From Pseudomonadota bacterium (GTDB lineage Bacteria > Pseudomonadota > Gammaproteobacteria > Steroidobacterales > Steroidobacteraceae): a stretch of DNA of 7,074 nt. The stretch's first letter is position 1. The number at the start of each line of letters is the position of its first letter. The stretch lies in assembly GCA_021805275.1 (NCBI GenBank), contig JAJZFQ010000033.1:1-7074 (forward strand), written 5' to 3'. This document shows positions 1 to 6,820 of the stretch, piece after piece. Below the pieces are notes generated by a model. The model was not told the DNA's origin and ran no database searches. It worked only from the letters and a program-made list of their open reading frames with translations. Both the position numbers and the translations under genes were made by a program.

Positions 1-36
1 GTCGTAGTCACAGAAATTTCCGGAGCTAAAATATGA
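1..36 (+). other. Possible 3' end of an upstream gene
   Basis: Frame 1 is open from the left edge for 11 codons (ending S-G-A-K-I) and stops at a TGA at 34-36. That TGA overlaps the merC ATG as ATGA, an arrangement typical of translationally coupled operon genes. In mer operons the gene before merC is usually merP or merT, but these 11 residues are too few to recognise and do not clearly match either. Frame 3 is also open to a stop at about 30-32, so the choice of frame is uncertain. Confidence 0.2.
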
Positions 37-455
37 GTCTCGGGACACGAATTGCGGATAAGGCCGGCGTGCTCGGCAGCATCGTCTCGGCGATGGGCTG
101 TGCGGTGTGCTTTCCGGCGCTCGCCAGCCTCGGTGCGGCCCTCGGCCTGGGTTTCCTGAGCCATTTCGAAGGGCTGTTCATCCGCATCCTGCTGCCGGCA
201 TTTGCCGGCATCGCCTTGCTCGCCCAGGTGGTCGGAGGATGGCAGCAGCGTCGCTGGCGGCGCGCAGCGCTGGGTGCGACGGGTCCGGTTTTGGTGCTTG
301 CCGCCGTGTTCGTGATGCGCGCCTCGGGCCACCGTACCGGCTGGCTGCTGTATCCGGGCCTCCTGTTGATGGTCGCGGTATCGATCTGGGATGTGTTCTG
401 GCGACCGCGCAATGCCTGCGACGCGACCACCCGCGACACGGCCGGGAGCGGCTGA
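33..455 (+). CDS. merC: MerC, mercuric ion inner-membrane transporter
   Basis: 140 residues, the usual MerC length. MerC carries Hg(II) across the inner membrane to cytoplasmic mercuric reductase. Seen: an N-terminus close to known MerC (TRIADKAGVLGS), the paired cysteines C23-A-V-C26 followed by FPALASLGAALGLGFLS, then hydrophobic stretches at about 11-31, 46-68, 79-96 and 103-122. This fits the four-helix MerC topology, and SIWD near 117-120 is also typical. The cysteine pair in the first membrane segment is the Hg(II)-binding site in the family. Known MerC proteins also carry two cysteines in the C-terminal tail; here only C129 is seen, so the second is missing. The ATG at 33 has a GGAG at 22-25 at good spacing. 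merA lies 150 bp downstream on the same strand, so the two are probably one operon controlled by a MerR outside the window. Confidence 0.93.
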   Translation: MSLGTRIADKAGVLGSIVSAMGCAVCFPALASLGAALGLGFLSHFEGLFIRILLPAFAGIALLAQVVGGWQQRRWRRAALGATGPVLVLAAVFVMRASGHRTGWLLYPGLLLMVAVSIWDVFWRPRNACDATTRDTAGSG

Positions 456-456
456 C

Positions 457-2309
<1,853 letters not shown>

Positions 2310-2455
2310 CGCAAGAGCGCGGCTGCATCAGGTCTATCGAGGTCGACCGGCCGCTGAAAGGAGCTGCCCTGGTGCGCGCACTGTTGGGGCGCGCTTGCCG
2401 CTCCGATGCGCCCCGTACCGCCCGCTGCTGTTCACGGCTGTGCTCGCAGGCGCTA
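2310..2455 (+). other. Gap after merA without a recognised gene
   Basis: No recognisable gene, and no terminator with a T-run after merA. The one notable signal is a strong Shine-Dalgarno sequence, AAAGGAG at 2357-2363, eight bases before a GTG at 2372. That GTG opens a frame to 2653, but beyond about 2460 the frame runs antisense through the IS630-type remnant and so is not credible as a whole. The first 30 or so codons could be the start of a gene cut off by the IS; I recognise no family in them. CTAG at 2453-2456 contains a TA, the target dinucleotide of IS630 elements, and could mark the element's edge. Confidence 0.35.
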
Positions 2456-2645
2456 GTGTTTTCAGTGGGAAGTTCGCATGTACCACGGCCCGAGGCTCTT
2501 GAGGATCTCATCCGTGGTCCGGGTCCATACGAAGGGCTCTGCGCTGCGGTGCTTGGGCGCGAGGTTCTGGCAGATGGCCTGCTCGAGCTCGACGACGCTG
2601 CGCCGACAGTGGCGCTCAGCTCTTTGGGTGCCGGCATGCTGCGAC
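2456..2645 (-). mobile_element. IS630-type transposase remnant (C-terminal end)
   Basis: On the minus strand the frame ending at a TGA (2464-2462) encodes RSVVELEQAI, then AEPFVWTRTTDEILKSL. This matches the family ending seen after the DDE catalytic domain of IS630 transposases (R-S-V-x-E-L-x-x-A-I, about 15-20 residues, then P-F-x-W-T-x-x-x-D-E-I-L). Only about 45 residues are convincing (about 2470-2605). Upstream on the minus strand, out of frame, F-T-A-V at about 2645 could be a relic of the HFTP segment, but the catalytic region is absent. Remnant and broken PIN gene meet near 2645, so IS insertion followed by deletion probably removed both the 5' part of the transposase and the 5' part of the PIN gene. 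The left boundary at 2456, next to a TA, is an inference. Confidence 0.65.
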
Positions 2646-2646
2646 G

Positions 2647-2986
2647 GCCGTGAAATTCGTGATGGCGCCTTTCCTCGAGTACGAGGAGGTGCTGACGCGC
2701 CCGGAGCAGCGACTGGTGACCGGCATGGACGAGACAACCATCGGCGGTATCATGGCCGCATTTACGAGCGCAGCTGAGCCCGGCGAGTTTCATTTACTCT
2801 GGCGTCCACAGCTCACCGACCCAGACCCCTCGAGGGCGCGACGATGAGATCGTACGGGAGGCCGCGGTCAATGGCAGGACACAGGCGATCGTTACGCATC
2901 ATGTGCGGGACCTCCTGCCGACGGCCGGAGAATTCGGTATCGGGGTGGTGACGCCCGGGACGTTCCTGAAGAGGATCAAGCCATGA
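2647..2986 (+). pseudogene. Broken PIN-domain toxin (COG1569 type)
   Basis: Two frames together spell the C-terminal two thirds of a PIN-family ribonuclease toxin. Frame 1 (to about 2826) reads KFVMAPFLEYEEVLTRPEQ ... LLWRPQLTDPD. Frame 2 (from about 2840) reads DEIVREAAVNGRTQAIVTH ... FGIGVVTPGTFLKRIKP and stops at 2984-2986. Both parts match the family (FLEYExVLxRPE, LWRPQLxDPxDExVxEAAVNG, IVTxNVRD). The N-terminal DTN motif carrying the first catalytic Asp is missing at the junction with the IS630 remnant. A stretch of 13-16 bases (2827-2839 or to 2842), containing the palindrome CCCTCGAGGG, interrupts DPD|DE and shifts the frame by +1. The TGA overlaps the downstream antitoxin ATG (ATGA), the normal toxin-then-antitoxin arrangement of this family. 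The product cannot be an active nuclease. Confidence 0.85.
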
Positions 2987-3228
2987 GGAAAAGCACGTAT
3001 CCCTTGACGCTGCCGGCGTCGGTCAAGAAGGCGGCGGCCGAGCGGGTGGCGCGCGATGGGGTCTCGTTGAACCCGTTCATTGCCGCCGCAGTGGCGCAGA
3101 AGGTCGGGTGCCTGCGGACTGCGGGGGATTTCTTGCGCGAGCGCGCAGGAAGAGCGAAGCCAAAGGAAATGCTCAAGGTTCTGCGCCGCGCACCGAAGGT
3201 GGCGCCGTCTGCCGATGAAAAGGCTTAG
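2983..3228 (+). CDS. Ribbon-helix-helix antitoxin (HicB-like annotation), partner of the broken PIN toxin
   Basis: 81 residues, intact. The N-terminal half, RKSTYPLTLPASVKKAAAE followed by DGVSLNPFIAAAVAQKVG, is the beta-strand/helix/helix of a short ribbon-helix-helix DNA-binding domain. The family usually reads SLNQWI or SLNQFI where this protein has SLNPFI. The C-terminal half, with FLRERAGRAKPKEMLKVL, is the toxin-neutralising tail seen in antitoxins paired with COG1569 PIN toxins; databases often call them HicB-family. The ATG overlaps the toxin TGA, so translation was coupled to the toxin. With the toxin destroyed this is an orphan antitoxin. It may persist through anti-addiction or simply because the damage is recent. 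No promoter of its own is evident. Confidence 0.85.
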   Translation: MRKSTYPLTLPASVKKAAAERVARDGVSLNPFIAAAVAQKVGCLRTAGDFLRERAGRAKPKEMLKVLRRAPKVAPSADEKA

Positions 3229-3245
3229 CGAGTGGCGCGACTCGC
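3228..3245 (+). terminator. Small hairpin at the antitoxin stop codon
   Basis: GCGAGT (3228-3233) and ACTCGC (3240-3245) form a six-base stem around a six-base loop, starting on the last base of the antitoxin stop codon. No T-run follows (CATTTCG), so this is at best a weak or Rho-assisted terminator and may be chance in GC-rich DNA. Confidence 0.2.
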
Positions 3246-3317
3246 CATTTCGATGGAGCCGCAATGTAAGGCTTTCAAGAGCGTCGTTCAGGCATGAACG
3301 GGGTCATGATTTTAAAC

Positions 3318-3380
3318 GGTCGGGGTGAGGCGCTACACGCTGTTCCTGCGATCGCCATTCGAATTCGCCTGAGATGACCC
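3318..3380 (+). repeat. Dispersed repeat, copy A (3' half)
   Basis: By hand alignment 56 of 63 positions match 6417-6479 without gaps. It starts GGTCGGGGTGAGGCGC and ends with GCCTGAGRTGACCC (R = A or G). In one frame both copies spell VGVRR-x-x-LF-x-RS-x-FEFA followed by TGA, so the repeat may derive from the 3' end of a coding sequence. It lies 90 bases after the RHH antitoxin stop and directly before the vapBC remnant. The family is not recognised. Confidence 0.8.
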
Positions 3381-3392
3381 GACTTAGGTAAC

Positions 3393-3405
3393 AGGAACGG
3401 TTCCT
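3393..3405 (+). promoter_or_regulatory. Palindrome upstream of vapB, possible operator
   Basis: AGGAACGGTTCCT is a perfect inverted repeat with six-base arms around one central G, 39 bases before the vapB GTG. VapBC complexes repress their own promoters through short palindromes, so position and symmetry fit an operator. No clear -35/-10 pair is visible beside it. Confidence 0.3.
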
Positions 3406-3443
3406 ACCCTCCAACCTCTCTGTGCTTTCGGGAGCAGCCTGGA

Positions 3444-3665
3444 GTGGCGCACCTGCCGGCCGAATTCCGGTTCGAGGACTCCGACGCTGTCTACATCCGC
3501 CGGGATACCGTGACCGGCGACGGCATTCTTTCGCCAAAACCCGCCAGCCGCGGCTGGGCAGATTTCTTCGCGTTGCGCGATCAGGCACAAAGTGCGGGCG
3601 ATTTTGCGACGGACCGGCCGATGAACGATGCTCTGCAATCTCAAACCGCGCGCGAGGAGGCCTGA
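3444..3665 (+). CDS. vapB: VapB-type antitoxin, N-terminally degraded
   Basis: 73 residues from a GTG. The protein reads HLPAEFRFEDSDAVYIRRD, then TGDGILSPKPASRGWADFF, matching the middle and C-terminal parts of VapB antitoxins (LPAEFRFEGDEVYIRRDxxTGDVILSPKPxSWDEFF). The C-terminal portion is the part that neutralises VapC. The family start, about 17 residues with the NGRSQAV segment of the AbrB-like DNA-binding fold, is not in frame. Upstream, CTTTCGGGAGCAGCC (about 3425-3439) looks like its relic with a small deletion and frame changes. The GTG at 3444 has GGAG at 3431-3434 at acceptable spacing, so a shortened protein could still be made. The TGA (3663-3665) overlaps the vapC ATG by one base. 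DNA binding is probably impaired. Confidence 0.7.
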   Translation: MAHLPAEFRFEDSDAVYIRRDTVTGDGILSPKPASRGWADFFALRDQAQSAGDFATDRPMNDALQSQTAREEA

Positions 3666-3830
3666 TGTCGCTGTTCATGTTGCACACGGACACGGCGGCC
3701 GCTCTTATTCCAGGGCAAATCGCCGGCGCTCGATGGACGTATCGCGTCGGTAGCACCGCAGGACCTATGTATATCCGCTGTCACACGTGAAGAATTGCGA
3801 TGCGCTCTATCGCGGCAGATGCTGCGGGCG

Positions 3831-4143
3831 AAAGGGCGCGAGTCCACGTCGCAAGCGTCGGCACACAAGGAGACCGCGGCAGGTAAGGTCGGTCATCGCG
3901 CCGGCGGTGGCCGCAAGGATTCGGATCTTGGCGATGTCATCGTGGCGCAGCGCGTGGTATGACAGGACGACCGCGGAGTCGCTGCGGAACACCGCCCATG
4001 CGATGCTGGCGGCGTTGACGCCGCGCGAAGCCATGCCGCTACGCATGCGTTTCGGCATCCACGTAGGCACCGGTTACCCACTCGAGGAAATCGCGGAGCG
4101 ATTCGATGCTGCACGGACTGGCATCCGTCTCGAAGAGCGGGCG
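3831..4143 (+). pseudogene. rpoD: Captured fragment of a primary sigma factor (RpoD regions 3-4.2)
   Basis: Frame 1 at about 3973-4146 encodes TTAESLRNTAHAMLAALTP, then REAMPLRMRFGI, then YPLEEIAERFDAARTGIR. This aligns with RpoD region 4 (TTESLRxATxxVLAxLTxREAKVLRMRFGI ... TLEEVGKQFDVTRERIRQIEAKA). Frame 0 at 3915-3941 encodes KDSDLGDVI, matching RpoD EDSHLGDFI, and at 3834-3848 encodes GREST, matching RpoD GREPT, followed by ETAAGKV. The pieces are in the same order as in RpoD. The region corresponds to about 120 residues in E. coli RpoD but spans only about 104 codons here, with loss of the EPISMETPIG neighbourhood and a frame change between 3941 and 3970. Conserved DNA-contact residues are altered (TRERIRQIE has become ARTGIRLEE). 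It has no start of its own, sits inside vapC and is bounded by a 7-bp direct repeat. It is a non-functional copy; a working rpoD should be elsewhere in the genome. Confidence 0.85.
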
Positions 4144-4389
4144 CGCATTCTGTCGACAGCGCGGGATCATTTCCTCACCCGCGTACGGTGTCTTCCCTGG
4201 GCTGAAGGTGCAGCCACGCATTTGGCGAGAGTCGCAGTCGACCTGCACGATTGCGGCTCGCCGATCGTCAGCATGGATGCGATGATCGTCGGCCATGCGC
4301 TCGCCGTCGGCGCTGTGCTCGTCACGCGCAACGGCCGTACCTTCGCCCGGATTACGGGTTTGAAGACCGAAAACTGGACGCGGAGCTGA
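3934..4389 (+). CDS. Chimeric ORF: sigma region 4 fused to the C-terminal half of VapC
   Basis: Because the rpoD fragment and the 3' part of vapC share frame 1, an open frame runs from the fragment to the vapC stop. It is 151 codons from the ATG at 3934; a longer reading from a GTG at 3787 has no support. Order: about 20 unrelated residues, a sigma region 4 helix-turn-helix-like segment (about 4000-4143), then the PIN C-terminal half with the acidic residue in SMDAM and with AVGAVLVT. The only possible ribosome binding site is AAGGAT at 3915-3920, a little far away. If translated, it would be a degraded DNA-binding fold joined to half a nuclease. I infer a chance fusion created by the insertion and think expression unlikely. 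Automatic annotation may call it a PIN-domain or sigma-factor protein. Confidence 0.3.
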   Translation: MSSWRSAWYDRTTAESLRNTAHAMLAALTPREAMPLRMRFGIHVGTGYPLEEIAERFDAARTGIRLEERARILSTARDHFLTRVRCLPWAEGAATHLARVAVDLHDCGSPIVSMDAMIVGHALAVGAVLVTRNGRTFARITGLKTENWTRS

Positions 4390-4647
4390 GCGGGACCGGT
4401 GTCGCCGCATCGACGGATGCGTGCGACCGGGTGGCACCAGAAACTTCAGGACTCCGTGGAAGTTGGCGGCCTTCCCGGGAGTGATCGGTGTGATGGATTC
4501 GCCCCATTCCTGCAGTCACGGTACGGACCAGGATCCGGTAATCGAGCAAGCCGCGCGACTGCTACCGAGGCGTGGCATTCATCCCTGAGGTCTCGCCATT
4601 TGATATCCCTCAGCATTATTTACCAATCTACAAATGGTATTTAGAAG
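4390..4647 (+). other. Intergenic stretch before the hipBA promoter
   Basis: No gene is supported. It holds repeat copy C (4427-4493). After about 4585 there is a sharp change from GC-rich to AT-rich sequence leading into the hipBA promoter. TACCA (4621-4625) and TGGTA (4635-4639) form an inverted repeat with a nine-base spacer just upstream of the -35 box, a possible operator for HipB. Confidence 0.4.
4427..4493 (+). repeat. Dispersed repeat, copy C (5' half, diverged)
   Basis: GGGTGGCAC (4429-4437) followed by ACTCCGTGGAAGTTGGCGGC and on to TCGGTGTGA matches copy B at 6358-6427. In the core, 34 of 43 bases (4451-4493 against 6385-6427) agree without gaps. One frame reads TPWKLAAFPGVIGV here against TPWNSAAFPGMVGV in copy B, again suggesting a coding origin. 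It begins 38 bases after the vapC stop. Confidence 0.65.
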
Positions 4648-4676
4648 TTGCACTAAATGGCCTAAGGCCGTAATAT
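4648..4676 (+). promoter_or_regulatory. Sigma-70-type promoter of hipBA with embedded palindrome
   Basis: TTGCAC (4648-4653) and TAATAT (4671-4676) are separated by 17 bases, close to the ideal sigma-70 promoter, in an AT-rich island. Transcription would start near 4683, giving a leader of about 15 bases before the hipB GTG. The spacer contains the perfect palindrome GGCCTAAGGCC (4659-4669), well placed for a repressor to block RNA polymerase. A further TACCA lies at 4689-4693, after the start site. HipB and HipA-HipB repress their own operon in the family, so autoregulation here is likely; which of these sites binds HipB is not known from the sequence. Confidence 0.65.
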
Positions 4677-4697
4677 GATACTTAAGAGTACCATTCA

Positions 4698-4964
4698 GTG
4701 ACCACACTAGCCGAAGTCGCGGGACAGCTCAAGCAGGCGAGGGAAGCGGCGGGGCTGACCCAGCAGGAGCTCGCCTCTCGGGCCGGAGTCAACCGCCTCA
4801 CCGTCGGGCGCATGGAGAACCTGGTTAACGGCGACATGAGCGTCTCCGCCCTGGTCCGACTTCTCGAGGCTGCAGGCTACGACATCAAGGTCGTGAAGGC
4901 CGGCCACAACCGCACGCTCGAGGACATTCTGGCCGAGCAGCGTTCCGGAAGGGAGGGTCCGTGA
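4698..4964 (+). CDS. hipB: HipB-type antitoxin, XRE-family HTH
   Basis: 88 residues from a GTG. One helix-turn-helix of the Cro/C1 type fills most of the protein: LKQAREAAGLTQQELASRAG (about 11-30) and VNRLTVGRMENLVNGDMSVS (about 31-50). It is followed by LVRLLEAAGYDIKVVK, the usual HipB continuation. The rest (about 70-88) is a short acidic/polar tail. HipB binds HipA, holding it inactive, and represses the operon. GTG is preferred because the HTH is complete from there, with the weak site AAGAG at 4684-4688. The TGA overlaps the hipA GTG as GTGA, so the two genes are translationally coupled. Confidence 0.9.
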   Translation: MTTLAEVAGQLKQAREAAGLTQQELASRAGVNRLTVGRMENLVNGDMSVSALVRLLEAAGYDIKVVKAGHNRTLEDILAEQRSGREGP

Positions 4965-6346
4965 AGCTCGACGTGCAGGTGGGTGGCAAAACGGTCGCCC
5001 AACTTTACCGCGAGCGCGATGAATACGTGCTCAAGTATCTGCCGGGCACTCCGGATGAGGCCTTCGTGAGCCTCACCATGCCAGTGCGCGAGGAGCCCTG
5101 GCGCTGGCCGCGAGACCTTCACCCCTTCTTCCGGCAAAATCTCCCCGAAGGCTATCTGCTTTCCGTGATCCGTGAAGAGTTTGGCCGACTCCTCGATGGC
5201 ACCGATCTGTCACTGCTCGCTGTCGTGGGCGGAATGAGCATCGGCCGTGTCACCGCGACGCCCGAGGGCGCAAGGCCCGGTGAGGAGCTCAAACCCCTCG
5301 ATATCGAGCACCTGCTCACTGCGCAGAGCTCTATCGAGACCTTCTCGATCCTTGTTCGCACCTACGCGCGTGCAGCAATCTCCGGGGCGGTGCCAAAGTT
5401 CCTGGCTCCCCAGGAGGACCGAGGCCCGAGCGAGCCGCTCGGCAAATCGAGTCTTCGCACCGCCCTTCACATCGTCAAAGGCTCTGATGAGGCCGCACCG
5501 TATCTCGGTTTCAATGAGCACTACTCGATGCGCGTGCTCGAGCGTCTCGGGGTCACGCCCGTCGCCAGAACACGAATGTCGTCCGACGGACGCCTACTGG
5601 TCGTTGATCGCTTTGACGTCGATGGGGAGCGTGTTCCCATACGCGGCGTCGAGGATGCATGCGGACTCCTGGGCCTCCCGCCCAACGAGAAGTACCGGCC
5701 CAGCACCGAGGCTGTACTGAAGGCCACTCGGGTCTATATCCCCGCGAGGTTCATGCGCGCTCAACTCGAGAGCTTCGGGTGGCATCTGCTCGTGAGCTAT
5801 GTCGTGCGAAATGCCGACTGCCATGCAAAGAATATTGCGCTCTACTACAGCAGCCGCCGGGACGTCTCCTACACCCCCGTCTATGACATCGTGACCACCC
5901 AGGCGTACCCGCGCTATGCGATCAACTCCCCCGGGCTCTCCGTCGGTGGTCGCAAGACTTGGGCGCCGGGCAAAACGCTCGAGCGGTTCTTCAGCGCTCA
6001 GCTCGGCATTGCGCCTTCACTGTACAGAGAGATGGTGGAACGGTTGTGCGAGTCTGCAGTCGAAGTGGGACGCGAAGTCATCGAGGCGGCCAAGAACGAG
6101 CCGCGCTGGCGCGAGGTTGCCAAAGGCATGGTGCACGCCTGGAACGAGGGTATGGCCTCGCTTCGCAGCGTGCGCCGCGAGGGCGGGTTGAAAGGGCTCA
6201 CTCCCCATATCGAAGCTGCCGGCTTTTCCGACCCACCGTCGCCTGAGCCGCCGACGCGGACCGGGCACTCCGAGCTCCTCGCCAGCCACCGCTCAGCACG
6301 GCGCCGTCGAGTCCCCGCGACGGCCAAAGCGCGAACACGCAAGTAG
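4961..6346 (+). CDS. hipA: HipA-family serine/threonine kinase toxin
   Basis: 461 residues, slightly longer than E. coli HipA (440). HipA kinases phosphorylate a cytoplasmic translation target (GltX in E. coli), causing growth arrest and persistence. Seen: the N-terminal HipA-coupling domain (1-100) with FFRQNLPEGYLL (56-67); ISGAVPKF (140-147), where the family has SGVQPK; HIVKG with the probable ATP-binding K173; NEHYSMRVLERLG (185-197); VVDRFDV (214-220); the catalytic loop RNADCHAKN (283-291) with D286; and VYDI with the probable Mg-binding D309. All kinase elements are present, so it should be active. After about 425 comes a Pro-rich then Arg/Lys-rich tail (SARRRRVPATAKARTRK) not typical of HipA. 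The GTG start follows GGGAGGG (4951-4957) and overlaps hipB. It is the only apparently intact toxin in the window. Target specificity cannot be read from the sequence. Confidence 0.93.
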   Translation: MKLDVQVGGKTVAQLYRERDEYVLKYLPGTPDEAFVSLTMPVREEPWRWPRDLHPFFRQNLPEGYLLSVIREEFGRLLDGTDLSLLAVVGGMSIGRVTATPEGARPGEELKPLDIEHLLTAQSSIETFSILVRTYARAAISGAVPKFLAPQEDRGPSEPLGKSSLRTALHIVKGSDEAAPYLGFNEHYSMRVLERLGVTPVARTRMSSDGRLLVVDRFDVDGERVPIRGVEDACGLLGLPPNEKYRPSTEAVLKATRVYIPARFMRAQLESFGWHLLVSYVVRNADCHAKNIALYYSSRRDVSYTPVYDIVTTQAYPRYAINSPGLSVGGRKTWAPGKTLERFFSAQLGIAPSLYREMVERLCESAVEVGREVIEAAKNEPRWREVAKGMVHAWNEGMASLRSVRREGGLKGLTPHIEAAGFSDPPSPEPPTRTGHSELLASHRSARRRRVPATAKARTRK

Positions 6347-6354
6347 CGTTGCAG

Positions 6355-6480
6355 GGCGGGTGGCACAAGGGGGTCGGGATCCGAACTCCATGGAACTCGG
6401 CAGCCTTTCCCGGAATGGTCGGGGTGAGGCGCCACGCGCTGTTCCAGCGATCCCGATTCGAATTTGCCTGAGGTGACCCT
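6355..6480 (+). repeat. Dispersed repeat, copy B (full length)
   Basis: This copy contains both halves seen separately elsewhere. Its 5' part (6358-6427) matches copy C and its 3' part (6417-6479) matches copy A (56 of 63 bases). It begins about 10 bases after the hipA stop. One frame ends TPWNSAAFPGMVGVRRHAL, FQRSRFEFA and a TGA at 6469-6471. I recognise no IS or gene family with certainty; GGGTGGCAC is reminiscent of sequences seen at ends of some IS elements, but that is weak. Confidence 0.75.
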
Positions 6481-6514
6481 GGGATTCCCTCCCGCGCCGC
6501 CGAAGCGCGAGCGG

Positions 6515-6820
6515 TCAGGCAGCGATTTCGGACGATCGCAATGGCGGGATGAGCAGGTCCGCGGGAATATGAAACCGCTGGCGGAGCTTACGCACCATGG
6601 TCATGCTCAGCTCGCGTTTCCCGGCCAGGACCTCGCTTACACGGCTGGCCGTTCCCAGGAGGGGTATGAGGTCGGCACGCGTCAATCCGTGCTGATCCAT
6701 CAAATAGGTGAGAAGGTCGGGGAGCGACGGCACACGGCGTGGCCATCGAGAGCGCTCATACGCTTCGGCCAGGCACGCCTGAGCCACCATCCGGGCCTGG
6801 TCCGCCGGATCGCGCGCGTT
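6515..6820 (-). pseudogene. higA: HigA-type antitoxin, N-terminally truncated and fused to HigB
   Basis: Minus-strand residues after HigB read CLAEAYERSRWP, then LLTYLMDQHGLTRADLIPLL, then GTASRVSEVLAGKRELSMTM and LRQRFHIPADLLI. This is the standard HigA ending: an AYExxxxP segment followed by an XRE-type helix-turn-helix in which RVSEVLAGKR is the recognition region. The HTH is complete, so DNA binding could survive. The first 25 or so residues of a normal HigA and the higB stop codon are missing; the frame runs straight from HigB (KVDAEN) into HigA (ARDPADQ). An internal ATG at 6790-6788 could give a 91-residue antitoxin, but no good ribosome binding site precedes it. The gene converges on hipA, with repeat B between them. 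Confidence 0.75.

Larger units (their letters stand above)
3665..4389 (+). pseudogene. vapC: VapC PIN-domain toxin, interrupted by an rpoD fragment
   Basis: Three pieces make one VapC (tRNA- or rRNA-cleaving PIN nuclease). Frame 2 (3665-3718) reads MSLFMLHTDTAAALIPGQ. Frame 0 (3720-3830) reads SPALDGRIASVAPQDLCIS, AVTREELRCALSR, QMLRA. Frame 1 (from about 4144) reads RILSTARDHFLTRVRCLPW, HLARVAVDLHDCGSPIVSM, DAMIVGHALAVGAVLVT and GLKTENW. One extra A in the AAA run at 3717-3719 shifts frame 2 to frame 0. A 313-bp insert bounded by GCGGGCG (3824-3830 and 4137-4143) separates frames 0 and 1. Removing 1 + 313 bases leaves 411 bases, exactly 137 codons with the stop, the normal size for the family. 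The family's LDTD has become L-H-T-D (residue 7, codon 3683-3685), losing the first metal-binding Asp; the acidic residues in TREEL and SMDAM remain. The toxin is inactive on three counts. Confidence 0.88.

Noticed and set aside
2310..2340. Terminator after merA from GCGC-AAGA-GCGC
   Set aside because: The stem is only four bases with no T-run; not distinguishable from chance at this GC content.
5998..6435. Minus-strand ORF opposite the hipA 3' end
   Set aside because: Antisense to well-conserved HipA residues, with composition typical of a shadow frame.
3306..6480. Integron cassette array with TA genes separated by attC sites
   Set aside because: The repeats lack recognisable GTTRRRY and RYYYAAC core sites and the imperfect palindromic shape of attC, and no integrase is present. 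The link to TA modules remains of interest, but not as attC.
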